Assembly (NCBI RefSeq): GCF_025567465.1
Contig: NZ_JAOQKI010000004.1
Span: 1 to 64,000 of the forward strand
Origin: Roseburia_C amylophila
GTDB lineage: Bacteria; Bacillota; Clostridia; Lachnospirales; Lachnospiraceae
Direction of reading: 5' to 3'
Length of the DNA stretch: 64,000 bases
Positions 53,690 through 60,978 of the stretch are shown piece after piece. Within the stretch, counting starts at the first letter, position 1. Every line of letters starts with the position of its first letter. The position numbers were made by a program, and so were the translations under genes. The notes beneath the pieces were generated by a model. That model did not search any database and had not been told where the DNA came from. It worked only from the letters and a program-made list of their open reading frames with translations.

Positions 53690-54742
53690 ATGGAAGAAAA
53701 GTATGTTGTTTATGTCGGAACGTATACCCATGAGAACAGTATCGGAATCCATTTATATGATTTGGATGCAAAAAGCGGAGAAATGAAGGAACGGAAAGTG
53801 GTTCCCATCAATAATCCTTCCGATTTGCTGGTATCGAAGGATGGCAGATTCTTATATTCCATCGCAGATGAAGGCGTGGAAGCATTTCACATTCTGCCGG
53901 ACGGAGACCTTGAGCCAATGAACAAGCAGTGGATTGGCGGTATGCGTGGCTGTTATGTGGAAGTGGACAGTAAGAACCGTTATCTTTTCGTAGGCGGTCA
54001 TCATGATGGCAGAGTGACCATGATGAAGTTGGAAGAAGACGGCAGCATCGGAGAAATCGCAGACGGTATCTTTCATAAGGGAATGGGACGGACCATTGCA
54101 GAGCGAAGCTCCAAGCCACATGTAGACTGCGTGAAGCTGACACCGGACGAGAAGTTCTTGTGTGCAGTGGATAATGGATTAGATCATGTAAAGATTTACC
54201 GGATTGACTATGAGAATGGCAGGATGAAGCTTGCAGATATCATCCGTTGTCCGTTGGAATCTGCACCGCATATGATTCGCTTCAGCCGTGATGGAAGATT
54301 TGCTTATATTCTCTATGAGCTGTTGAATCAGATAGAGGTATTTTCCTATACGTTAGAAAATGACCAGCCGCATTTCGAGAAGGTTCAGACCATTACAACG
54401 ACCACACCGAAGGAAGCTGATGTCTGTGCTGCATCCGGTCTGGAAGTGACAATGGATGGTGAATATTTATTCTGCAGTAATGCAGGTGCAAACTCCGTAT
54501 CGATTTATGAAATTGATAAAGAGAGTGGATGTCTTACCATGATGTGTAATTCGAAAATCAGTGGTGATTATCCGAAAATGATTGGTATCTGTCCGGACAG
54601 AATGCATTTCATGAGCCTTAATAATGAGACCAATGAGATTACCATGTTTAAGGTGGATTATGAGAAGAAATACATTCTGATGGAAGAGAAGCCGATTCCG
54701 GTAGACAAGCCGAATTGTATTTATATCCATAAACTAAGTTAA
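53690..54742 (+). CDS. Lactonase-family beta-propeller protein (6-phosphogluconolactonase-like)
   Basis: A 350-residue seven-bladed propeller of the lactonase family (YbhE/Pgl type). Repeated blade motifs are visible, such as DLLVSKDGRFLYSIAD, VDSKNRYLFVGG, VKLTPDEKFLCAVDNG, IRFSRDGRFAYILYE and LEVTMDGEYLFCSNAG. Pgl hydrolyses 6-phosphogluconolactone in the pentose phosphate pathway, but the family also contains other lactonases, and no pathway genes adjoin. It starts 4 bases after the U32 gene and ends at a terminator. Confidence 0.8.
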   Translation: MEEKYVVYVGTYTHENSIGIHLYDLDAKSGEMKERKVVPINNPSDLLVSKDGRFLYSIADEGVEAFHILPDGDLEPMNKQWIGGMRGCYVEVDSKNRYLFVGGHHDGRVTMMKLEEDGSIGEIADGIFHKGMGRTIAERSSKPHVDCVKLTPDEKFLCAVDNGLDHVKIYRIDYENGRMKLADIIRCPLESAPHMIRFSRDGRFAYILYELLNQIEVFSYTLENDQPHFEKVQTITTTTPKEADVCAASGLEVTMDGEYLFCSNAGANSVSIYEIDKESGCLTMMCNSKISGDYPKMIGICPDRMHFMSLNNETNEITMFKVDYEKKYILMEEKPIPVDKPNCIYIHKLS

Positions 54743-54804
54743 AAGCGAACTGCAGAAAACATGCTTTAACCAGGCATTTTTCGGTATTCATGTAAAAAGG
54801 GTAA

Positions 54805-54851
54805 AAAGATGTCGTTTGTTAAAAAAATAACAGACGACATCTTTCTTTTTT
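54805..54851 (+). terminator. terminator after the lactonase gene
   Basis: A 14-17-bp stem (about 54805-54821 against 54828-54844, one G-U pair), a six-A loop and a T-rich tail. It marks the end of the long RNase J to lactonase transcript. Confidence 0.85.
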
Positions 54852-54864
54852 GGAAAAATTATGA

Positions 54865-54988
54865 TAGAATAACACGGTTGAAGCCTACCGGTCCGGAGGC
54901 TATCAATGGAAGTGCTTGGCCGCAAAGCCTTAAAATGCGGAGAAAAAAGAAAATAGAAAAAGAAAATTCAAGAAAAGAGGAAGAGACT
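54865..54988 (+). promoter_or_regulatory. structured leader of the ECF transporter/coaBC operon, candidate riboswitch
   Basis: After a possible -10 TAGAAT (54865-54870) a stable hairpin spans 54878-54906. It reads TTGA-AGCCT-A-CCG, loop GTC, CGG-AGGCT-A-TCAA, with one unpaired A on each strand. Next, GGC/GCC (54918-54920, 54927-54929) and CGCA/TGCG (54921-54924, 54936-54939) could form a small pseudoknot or two alternative stems. An A-rich stretch leads to the ribosome site. I do not recognise a known riboswitch with certainty; hairpins with bulged adenosines are reported for the pan motif of pantothenate genes. Confidence 0.4.
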
Positions 54989-55834
54989 ATGAGTGAAAAA
55001 AACGTAGCTTTTACCAGGGACAGAAGTATCCCAAAATCTTATGAGCTGGTTCTGACAGCTTTATTTACCGCCATTATTGTCGTAATGGCATTTACCCCGT
55101 TAGGATTTATTCCTTTAGTAGTAATTAATGCAACGATTATCCATATACCGGTTATTTTAGGTGCAATTTTCTGCGGACCGAAAAAAGGTGCCTTTTTGGG
55201 ATTTGTATTTGGATTAACCAGTTTTATTAAAAATACATTGATGCCAACTTCAATGTCAGCATTTGTATTTTCACCGATACTGGCAAGCAGCATCGATGGC
55301 GCAGCAGGAGTGGTAAAGAGTACCATTATCTGTTTTGTACCACGAATTTTAGTAGGTATCATCCCATATTTCGTATATCGTGGAATTGTAAAATTAACCA
55401 CATCCAGCCATGCAAAGGCTGCAAAGGTAATCAGTAATCTTGTAATCAGCGTACTTTTACTGGTTGGTATCCATGCGTTCTTTGCTAAAATGCTGACAAC
55501 AGATTCGAAGGAAATGATTGGCTGGGTATCAGGTGCAGCTGCAGCAGTTATTTATTTTATTGTAATGGAATTGACCGGAAGAAAGAAGGATGGTAGATTC
55601 TTGGGTTATGTCTATGCCGGCGTGACCGGTGCATTGACCAATACACTGCTTGTAATGCCGATGATTTATATTTTCTATAAAGAGGCATATGCCAATGCAT
55701 TGAGTATTGAACCGGGCGCAGTTATGGGTGTAATCCTTGGTGTTATCAGCTTTAATGGAATTATAGAAGCGATTGTAGCAGCCGTTCTGGTAGCCGCAAT
55801 TGGAATGGTATTGAATAAAGTACACAGGAGGTAA
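54989..55834 (+). CDS. ECF transporter S component, probably for pantothenate
   Basis: S components bind a vitamin and work with a shared ECF energising module (EcfA, EcfA', EcfT) encoded elsewhere. The 281-residue protein has about six hydrophobic segments. The family signature appears as LVLTALFTAIIVVMAFTPLGFIPL and IHIPVILGAIFCGPKKGAFLGFVFGLTSF, separated by the first loop. It is longer than typical S components because of an extra middle membrane region. It is 5 bases from coaBC, which acts on pantothenate-derived intermediates, so pantothenate is the likely cargo. The start MSEKNVAF is chosen over a distant upstream ATG. Confidence 0.8.
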   Translation: MSEKNVAFTRDRSIPKSYELVLTALFTAIIVVMAFTPLGFIPLVVINATIIHIPVILGAIFCGPKKGAFLGFVFGLTSFIKNTLMPTSMSAFVFSPILASSIDGAAGVVKSTIICFVPRILVGIIPYFVYRGIVKLTTSSHAKAAKVISNLVISVLLLVGIHAFFAKMLTTDSKEMIGWVSGAAAAVIYFIVMELTGRKKDGRFLGYVYAGVTGALTNTLLVMPMIYIFYKEAYANALSIEPGAVMGVILGVISFNGIIEAIVAAVLVAAIGMVLNKVHRR

Positions 55835-55839
55835 TTCAT

Positions 55840-57033
55840 ATGTTAAAGGGCAGGAATATATTACTGGCAGTGACAGGCAGTATTGCAGCATATAAAGCGG
55901 CTTCGCTTGCCAGTATGCTGGTAAAGCAGCACGCAGATGTGCATGTAATTATGACGAAAAATGCAGAGCAGTTTATATCACCGGTTACCTTTGAGACACT
56001 GACCGGAAATAAGGTAATTGACGATACCTTTGACCGCAACAGCGGATATCATGTGGCACATATTGCCATGGCACAGGAAGCAGATGTGGTGATGATTGCT
56101 CCGGCTTCTGCAAATGTCATTGCAAAGCTGGCACACGGAATTGCAGATGATATGCTCACTTCTACCATGTTAGCCTGTGAGGCTCCGATATATCTTGCCC
56201 CGGCAATGAATACACATATGTTTGACAATCCGGTAACACAGGATAATCTTAAGAAGCTAAGAGAATATGGTTATCACATCATTGAGCCATCCTCAGGCTA
56301 TCTTGCCTGCGGCGATACCGGAAGGGGAAAACTTCCGGAACCGGAAGAATTGTTAGAATATATTCTGCAGGAAGCTGCCTGTGAGAAAGACCTGACAGGA
56401 AAGAAGGTTCTCATCACAGCAGGAGCCACCCAGGAGGCAATTGACCCGGTACGTTATGTGACCAACCATTCCACTGGAAAAATGGGTTATGCACTGGCAA
56501 AGAATGCGGCAAGAAGAGGGGCAGAGGTAACACTGGTCACCGGACCGACCAGCCTTGAAAAGCCTTTTTTTGTAAATACAATTTCGGTGGTTACGGCAGA
56601 AGAGATGTATCAGGCTGTTACAGATGCATTTGCAGAACAGGATATTGTAGTCATGGCTGCAGCAGTAGCAGATTACCGCCCAAAGACCGTTGCGGATGAG
56701 AAAATAAAAAAAGCCGATGGTGGACTGGCGCTGGAAATGGAACGCACGAAAGATATTTTGGGAACCATTTCTGCCCGGAAGGAAAACCAGTTCCTGTGTG
56801 GATTTTCCATGGAGACACAGCATCTGAAAGAAAATTCCAAAGCCAAGTTAGAAAAGAAGAAGCTTGATATGATTGTTGCCAATAATCTTAAGATAGCGGG
56901 AGCCGGATTTGGTACCGATACCAATGTGGTAACTTTGATTACAGAATCAGAAGAAAAAGAGCTTCCGATTATGTCGAAGGATGAAGTGGCTTCAGCTATC
57001 TTTGATGAGATTCTAATCAAAATGCAGGCGTAG
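55840..57033 (+). CDS. coaBC: Bifunctional phosphopantothenoylcysteine synthetase/decarboxylase
   Basis: CoaBC ligates cysteine to 4'-phosphopantothenate (CoaB) and decarboxylates the product (CoaC) on the way to coenzyme A. The N-terminal flavoprotein domain (about 1-180) has GSIAAYKAASL, the catalytic His in GYHVAHIAMAQEAD and APAMNTHMFDNP. The C-terminal CoaB domain begins KKVLITAGATQEAIDPVRYVTNHSTGKMG, split at the DPVR nucleotide site, and includes AAAVADYRPK. The 397-residue length is normal. AGGAGG precedes the ATG. Confidence 0.96.
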   Translation: MLKGRNILLAVTGSIAAYKAASLASMLVKQHADVHVIMTKNAEQFISPVTFETLTGNKVIDDTFDRNSGYHVAHIAMAQEADVVMIAPASANVIAKLAHGIADDMLTSTMLACEAPIYLAPAMNTHMFDNPVTQDNLKKLREYGYHIIEPSSGYLACGDTGRGKLPEPEELLEYILQEAACEKDLTGKKVLITAGATQEAIDPVRYVTNHSTGKMGYALAKNAARRGAEVTLVTGPTSLEKPFFVNTISVVTAEEMYQAVTDAFAEQDIVVMAAAVADYRPKTVADEKIKKADGGLALEMERTKDILGTISARKENQFLCGFSMETQHLKENSKAKLEKKKLDMIVANNLKIAGAGFGTDTNVVTLITESEEKELPIMSKDEVASAIFDEILIKMQA

Positions 57034-57044
57034 AAAATAATAAT

Positions 57045-57103
57045 AATCCCTGTCAGCGGAAGGTCACCTGAGTTTGTGACTTGTAGCAGACAGGGATTTT
57101 GCT
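57045..57103. terminator. bidirectional terminator between coaBC and aroC
   Basis: AATCCCTGTC (57045-57054) pairs with GACAGGGATT (57089-57098), with an inner GTCAC/GTGAC stem and a following T-run. It serves both convergent genes. Confidence 0.85.
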
Positions 57104-57120
57104 ATTTCTGATAGAAACCT

Positions 57121-58224
57121 TTATTTCTGGTAGAAATCTTTGATGCCATCCATCCGGGCACTCATGTTAGAAAGCATGGCATCGAAAATAGTAATGGCAG
57201 CCATGGATTCGACAACCACAACAGCTCTTGGAACGATAATCGGATCGTGACGTCCCTTGATATTGATTTCGATTTCCTCGCCGTTTTTATTTATGGTCTT
57301 CTGGGTGGAAGCAATGGAAGGAGTCGGCTTGATGGCAGCACGGAATACAATCGGCGAGCCATCACTCATGCCGCCTAAGATACCGCCGGCGTGGTTGGTT
57401 TCTTTTGTGACAGAACCGTTTTCATCCGTTACAAAGGCATCGTTGTTGGTAAGTCCGGTAGCAGCAGCAACTGCAAATCCATCACCGATTTCAAAGCCTT
57501 TTACAGCACCAATGGAGAAAATTGCTTTGGCTAAATTTGCATCGATTTTTTCGAATACCGGGTCACCGATTCCGGCAGGAACACCGGTAATAACACATTC
57601 GATAATACCGCCGGCAGAGTTCTGCATGGCTTTGCATTCTTCCAGATAGGAAGCAGCTTTTGCAGCAGCATCTGCATCCGGCATATAGAGCGGATTCTTC
57701 GTAATTTCTGCAGCATCAAATCTGGTTTCGTCAATGGTGATGGGACCGATGCTCTTACTGTAGGTGAGAATCTCAATGCCAAGTTCCTTTAAAATCTTTG
57801 CGGCAACCGCACCGGCAGCCACACGTCCGATAGTCTCACGGCCGGAAGAACGTCCGCCACCACGGTAATCCCGGAAACCGTATTTGGCATCAAAGGTAAA
57901 GTCAGCATGTCCCGGACGATAGTAGGAAGCAATCTCACGGTAGTCTTTGGAATGCTGGTTTTCATTTACCACAATCAGTGAGATTGGAGTTCCGGTGGTT
58001 CTGCCTTCAAAGACACCGGAAAGAATATGTACTGCATCATCCTCTTTTCGCGGGGTAGAGAAAGCAGATTGTCCCGGTTTACGCCGGTTTAAATAGGTCT
58101 GTATATCTTCTTCACAAAGGGAAAGTCCGGCAGGACAGCCGTCAATTACGACACCGATTCCTGATCCGTGTGATTCTCCCCAGGTTGTAATTTTAAAGTT
58201 AGTTCCAATAGTTGAGCCTGCCAT
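57121..58224 (-). CDS. aroC: Chorismate synthase
   Basis: AroC makes chorismate from 5-enolpyruvylshikimate 3-phosphate with reduced FMN, the last step of the shikimate pathway. The start MAGSTIGTNFKITTWGESHG matches the family N-terminus and follows AGGAGG by 5 bases; an upstream in-frame ATG is rejected. Other signatures are GRRSSGRETIGRVAAGAVA-like (here GGRSSGRETIGRVAAG) and HDPIIVPRAV near the C-terminus. The 367-residue length is normal. It is a single gene divergent from tgt; no other aro genes are nearby. Confidence 0.96.
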   Translation of the reverse strand: MAGSTIGTNFKITTWGESHGSGIGVVIDGCPAGLSLCEEDIQTYLNRRKPGQSAFSTPRKEDDAVHILSGVFEGRTTGTPISLIVVNENQHSKDYREIASYYRPGHADFTFDAKYGFRDYRGGGRSSGRETIGRVAAGAVAAKILKELGIEILTYSKSIGPITIDETRFDAAEITKNPLYMPDADAAAKAASYLEECKAMQNSAGGIIECVITGVPAGIGDPVFEKIDANLAKAIFSIGAVKGFEIGDGFAVAAATGLTNNDAFVTDENGSVTKETNHAGGILGGMSDGSPIVFRAAIKPTPSIASTQKTINKNGEEIEINIKGRHDPIIVPRAVVVVESMAAITIFDAMLSNMSARMDGIKDFYQK

Positions 58225-58264
58225 AGCATCCTCCTGATTTGTTTTTGTAAAAAAGTCAGACTCT

Positions 58265-58293
58265 ATTATAGAAGATTTTTCAGATACTGGCAA
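58265..58293 (-). promoter_or_regulatory. aroC promoter
   Basis: On the minus strand TTGCCA (58288-58293), a 17-base spacer and TATAAT (58265-58270), about 40 bases upstream of aroC. Confidence 0.75.
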
Positions 58294-58301
58294 TCCCACA
58301 G

Positions 58302-58330
58302 TTGCAAAAAGTGCGAAAACAAGGTATGCT
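58302..58330 (+). promoter_or_regulatory. tgt promoter
   Basis: TTGCAA (58302-58307), a 17-base spacer and TATGCT (58325-58330), 40 bases before tgt. Its -35 begins only 9 bases from that of the divergent aroC promoter. Confidence 0.65.
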
Positions 58331-58369
58331 AGGATAGTATTTGTAAAAAGAACAGAAACAGGAGATTAT

Positions 58370-59521
58370 ATGTACGAATTATTAAAACAGGATGGAAGAG
58401 CAAAGAGGGGCATTTTTCATACCGTACATGGTGATATACAGACCCCGGTGTTTATGAATGTAGGAACGGTCGCTGCCATAAAGGGAGCTGTTTCTACCGA
58501 AGACTTAGAGCAGATTAAGACACAGGTGGAATTATCCAATACCTATCATCTGCATGTACGTCCGGGAGATAAATTAATCAAAGAGCTGGGCGGACTGCAC
58601 AAGTTCATGGTGTGGGACAAACCAATCCTTACCGATTCCGGTGGATTCCAGGTATTTTCACTGGCAGGACTCCGTAAAATCAAAGAAGAGGGAGTCTATT
58701 TCCATTCCCACATTGATGGAGCAAAAATTTTCATGGGACCGGAAGAAAGTATGCAGATACAGTCTAATCTGGCATCCACCATTGCCATGGCATTTGATGA
58801 ATGTGCACCGGCACTGGCTGACCGTGGATATGTAGAGGCATCCGTAGCCAGAACAACCCGCTGGCTGGCACGCTGTAAGGCGGAAATGACAAGACTGAAT
58901 GGGTTGGAAGATACCATTAATAAAAATCAGATGCTGTTTGGAATTAACCAGGGAGCCATTTATCCGGATATCCGGGTTGACCATGCAAAGCGAATCAGTG
59001 AATTGGATTTAGATGGCTATGCAGTAGGTGGACTTGCGGTAGGCGAGACCCACGAAGAGATGTATGATATCTTAGACCAGACCGTTCCATATCTGCCACT
59101 TGAGAAACCAACCTATCTTATGGGTGTCGGAACTCCGGCAAATATTTTAGAGGCAGTAGACCGTGGCGTGGATTTCTTTGACTGTGTATATCCGACCCGT
59201 AATGGTCGCCATGGACATCTTTATACCAATCAGGGAAAGATTAATCTTTTCAATAAGAAATATGAAAAGGATATGCGCCCAATCGAGGAAGGCTGTCAGT
59301 GTCCGACCTGCCGCCGTTACAGCAGAGCCTATGTCCGCCATTTATTAAAGGCAAAGGAAATGCTTGGTATGCGTCTTTGCGTATTACACAATCTGTATTT
59401 CTACAACACTATGATGGAAGAAATCAGAGACGCCATCGATGCCGGCAGCTACAAGTCATACAAAGAGGAAAAACTCTATGGTATGAACCAGATAAACCGG
59501 GAAAAAGAGGCACAAATCTAA
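58370..59521 (+). CDS. tgt: tRNA-guanine transglycosylase (queuosine)
   Basis: Tgt exchanges the wobble guanine of GUN-anticodon tRNAs for preQ1 or queuine. The 383-residue TIM-barrel protein shows LSNTYHLHVRPG, TDSGGFQVFSLA (with the catalytic Asp), GGLAVGETHEEM, and FDCVYPTRNGRHG with the nucleophilic Asp. The zinc site is CQCPTCRRYSRAYVRHL plus a later Cys-His. preQ1 synthesis genes are not in the window. yajC follows after a separate promoter. Confidence 0.97.
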   Translation: MYELLKQDGRAKRGIFHTVHGDIQTPVFMNVGTVAAIKGAVSTEDLEQIKTQVELSNTYHLHVRPGDKLIKELGGLHKFMVWDKPILTDSGGFQVFSLAGLRKIKEEGVYFHSHIDGAKIFMGPEESMQIQSNLASTIAMAFDECAPALADRGYVEASVARTTRWLARCKAEMTRLNGLEDTINKNQMLFGINQGAIYPDIRVDHAKRISELDLDGYAVGGLAVGETHEEMYDILDQTVPYLPLEKPTYLMGVGTPANILEAVDRGVDFFDCVYPTRNGRHGHLYTNQGKINLFNKKYEKDMRPIEEGCQCPTCRRYSRAYVRHLLKAKEMLGMRLCVLHNLYFYNTMMEEIRDAIDAGSYKSYKEEKLYGMNQINREKEAQI

Positions 59522-59548
59522 AAAAAGAATGAAATATCGGGAAAATAC

Positions 59549-59577
59549 TTGTGAAACGCAGTCTTTTTGTGTACAAT
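59549..59577 (+). promoter_or_regulatory. yajC promoter
   Basis: TTGTGA (59549-59554), a 17-base spacer and TACAAT (59572-59577), about 40 bases before yajC. Confidence 0.65.
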
Positions 59578-59617
59578 GTTTTTTATGAACTTAAGTTGTA
59601 ATTCAGGAGGAAAAGAA

Positions 59618-59953
59618 ATGTCTATTTTAGCATCACAGCAGGCACAGGCCTGGGGAAGCATTATTATGTGGGTAGTAATTATGGTTGTATTCGTATACTT
59701 CTTCATGATTCGTCCACAGAAGAAAGAAGCAAAGAAGAAAGAGCAGATGATGTCAGAGTTAGCAGTAGGTGATACCGTACTGACAACCAGCGGTTTCTAC
59801 GGAATCGTAATTGACGTATCTGAAGATGATACTGTTATCGTTGAGTTTGGAAGCAACAGAAACTGCCGTATCCCAATGCAGAAAGCAGCAATTGCAGCAA
59901 TCGAAAAACCGGAAGAAGCAGTAGAAGCAAAAGAAACCAAAGAGAAGAAATAA
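59618..59953 (+). CDS. yajC: Preprotein translocase subunit YajC
   Basis: YajC is a small membrane protein that associates with SecDF and the Sec translocon. The 111-residue protein has one membrane helix (about 12-33, WGSIIMWVVIMVVFVYFFMI) followed by RPQKKEAKKKEQMMSELAVGDTV and a small beta domain with TTSGFYGIV. The ATG follows AGGAGG; upstream in-frame ATGs lie in the leader. The tgt-yajC order is widely conserved. Confidence 0.95.
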   Translation: MSILASQQAQAWGSIIMWVVIMVVFVYFFMIRPQKKEAKKKEQMMSELAVGDTVLTTSGFYGIVIDVSEDDTVIVEFGSNRNCRIPMQKAAIAAIEKPEEAVEAKETKEKK

Positions 59954-59966
59954 GATAAGACCTTAG

Positions 59967-60010
59967 AAAATCCGTGGAGTGTGCGAGATGTACAAGCCAC
60001 GGATTTTTTG
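59967..60010. terminator. terminator after yajC
   Basis: AAAATCCGTGG (59967-59977) pairs perfectly with CCACGGATTTT (59997-60007), followed by TTG. It separates the conserved backbone from the accessory patch to the right. Confidence 0.88.
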
Positions 60011-60028
60011 TATACAAGGAACAGACAG

Positions 60029-60058
60029 TTGCCTGAAAAAATGCAGGTATGTTATAAT
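60029..60058 (+). promoter_or_regulatory. promoter of the MntA-like gene
   Basis: TTGCCT (60029-60034), an 18-base spacer and a perfect TATAAT (60053-60058), about 60 bases before the start. Confidence 0.65.
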
Positions 60059-60117
60059 AGAATAAAATTGCAACAAATAGATATTGTTATAAATTCATAG
60101 AAAATGAGGTGAGAATG

Positions 60118-60486
60118 ATGTCATACAGCATGAAAGAATTGTTAGATAAATATATAGCAGAAATTAAAAAAATATATGGAACACATTTGCAGGAAGTGAT
60201 TTTGTATGGCTCATACGCCAGAGGGGATTTTAAAGAAGATTCAGATATTGATATCATGATATTGCTTGACATAACAGATATGGAAATGAAGCAATATCAG
60301 CATCAGTTATCTTATGCGACATTCGATTTTAATATGGATAATGACCTGGATATTAAGCCGATAACAAAGAATGATGAACATTTCCGCAAATGGAGTGAAG
60401 CATATCCGTTTTATGAGAATGTAAGGAAAGAGGGAGTAAGGTTATATGAGAATATTCAAGAAAAAATCCACACCATTGCCCTATGA
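60118..60486 (+). CDS. MntA-like minimal nucleotidyltransferase
   Basis: A 122-residue polymerase-beta-fold nucleotidyltransferase. The motif GSYARGDFKEDSDIDIMI (residues 31-48) carries the Gly-Ser and the two metal-binding Asp residues (D43, D45). MntA proteins AMPylate and neutralise HEPN-domain toxins (HepT) in type VII toxin-antitoxin pairs. Here no HEPN gene follows; instead a 72-residue unrelated protein overlaps its 3' end by 41 bases. Two adjacent ATGs are possible; the second is used because of spacing from GAGGTGA. It is either an orphan antitoxin or a stand-alone enzyme. Confidence 0.8.
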   Translation: MSYSMKELLDKYIAEIKKIYGTHLQEVILYGSYARGDFKEDSDIDIMILLDITDMEMKQYQHQLSYATFDFNMDNDLDIKPITKNDEHFRKWSEAYPFYENVRKEGVRLYENIQEKIHTIAL

Positions 60487-60664
60487 TAAAATGAACAAGA
60501 AGCCTATTATAAAAGCCAGCATCTGCAATGGAGAACAGGTGGCGGGCTTTAAAGATATCCATACAGGAAAAATAGAGGAAATAATGCTGATAAAAAATGA
60601 GGCAGACCTTGATACATTCCGGAAAATGTATGGAATTGAGGGAAAAATAGAAAAGGAATATTAA
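60446..60664 (+). CDS. Small conserved protein of unknown function
   Basis: A 72-residue protein with a basic N-terminus (RIFKKK), a central PYDKMNKKPIIKASICNGEQVAGFKD segment, broken by the Ile-Cys-Asn strand, and a C-terminal helix (EADLDTFRKMYG). I recall similar small proteins in many Firmicutes, with no proven function. It overlaps the nucleotidyltransferase gene by 41 bases in another frame, which implies translational coupling. It has no HEPN RxxxxH motif, so it is not HepT. Confidence 0.6.
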   Translation: MRIFKKKSTPLPYDKMNKKPIIKASICNGEQVAGFKDIHTGKIEEIMLIKNEADLDTFRKMYGIEGKIEKEY

Positions 60665-60684
60665 GCAAGGCATAATAGAAATTC

Positions 60685-60798
60685 AAGAACAGAAAGAAAA
60701 GGAGCATAACCATGCAGACAGACATTAACGCAGCATATTTTAAAAGCATCATTGACCAGGACCGTTGGTCCGTTGTGATATGTAATTTAAAGCACGAA
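60685..60798. repeat. left copy of 114-bp direct repeat (PAS gene 5' end)
   Basis: This stretch matches 62667-62780 at offset 1982 with only four mismatches over 114 bases. It covers the PAS gene's ribosome site AAGGAG, its ATG and its first 29 codons. The match stops abruptly at 60798. Confidence 0.92.
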
Positions 60799-60801
60799 TA
60801 G
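60712..60801 (+). pseudogene. truncated PAS gene remnant
   Basis: This is the first 29 codons of the PAS-domain gene found intact at 62694-63077, differing by one residue (Trp for Cys at position 19). It is then cut by a TAG directly after the repeat ends. Nine bases later comes a 37-base copy of the sequence that follows the intact gene, including its terminator. The interior, about 300 bp, is deleted. The ribosome site is kept, so a 29-residue peptide could still be made. Confidence 0.85.
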
Positions 60802-60809
60802 TCTATATG

Positions 60810-60846
60810 TAGAGCGGTACATCGACAAAGGTGTATCGCTCTATTT
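60810..60846 (+). terminator. left copy of the duplicated terminator
   Basis: AGAGCGGTACA and TGTATCGCTCT form an 11-bp stem (one G-U) with a T-rich tail. The 37 bases are identical to 63117-63153 downstream of the intact PAS gene. Confidence 0.85.
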
Positions 60847-60858
60847 TGAAAAGAAAGA

Positions 60859-60943
60859 GTTTAAAAAAACAACAATACTGTTTAAAAACAAACTATTTAA
60901 ACAAAAAAATAAACTTGAATTAAAATGTTAATTGAGATATTAT
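60859..60943 (+). promoter_or_regulatory. abiE promoter with upstream operator-like repeats
   Basis: The promoter is TTGAAT (60915-60920), a 17-base spacer and TATTAT (60938-60943). Upstream, GTTTAAA occurs at 60859 and again at 60880, 21 bp apart, and the second copy forms an inverted repeat with TTTAAAC (60896-60902). AbiEi antitoxins of this family are known to bind inverted repeats in their own promoter, so these are candidate autoregulatory sites. The region is markedly AT-rich. Confidence 0.6.
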
Positions 60944-60978
60944 AGTAAATAATCAAAGAAAAATGAGGTTAATCATTT

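Noticed and set aside
54918..54940. GCAAAGCC reminiscent of c-di-GMP-I (GEMM) riboswitches
   Set aside because: The rest of the GEMM consensus, including the second conserved stem with its tetraloop receptor, is missing.
57257..57649. Long open frame (about 130 codons) antisense to aroC
   Set aside because: It lies wholly inside a well-conserved gene, shows no recognisable domain or ribosome site, and follows codon bias of the opposite strand.
60446..60664. Small gene after the nucleotidyltransferase as a HepT (HEPN) toxin
   Set aside because: Only 72 residues, mostly beta-type, without an RxxxxH motif.
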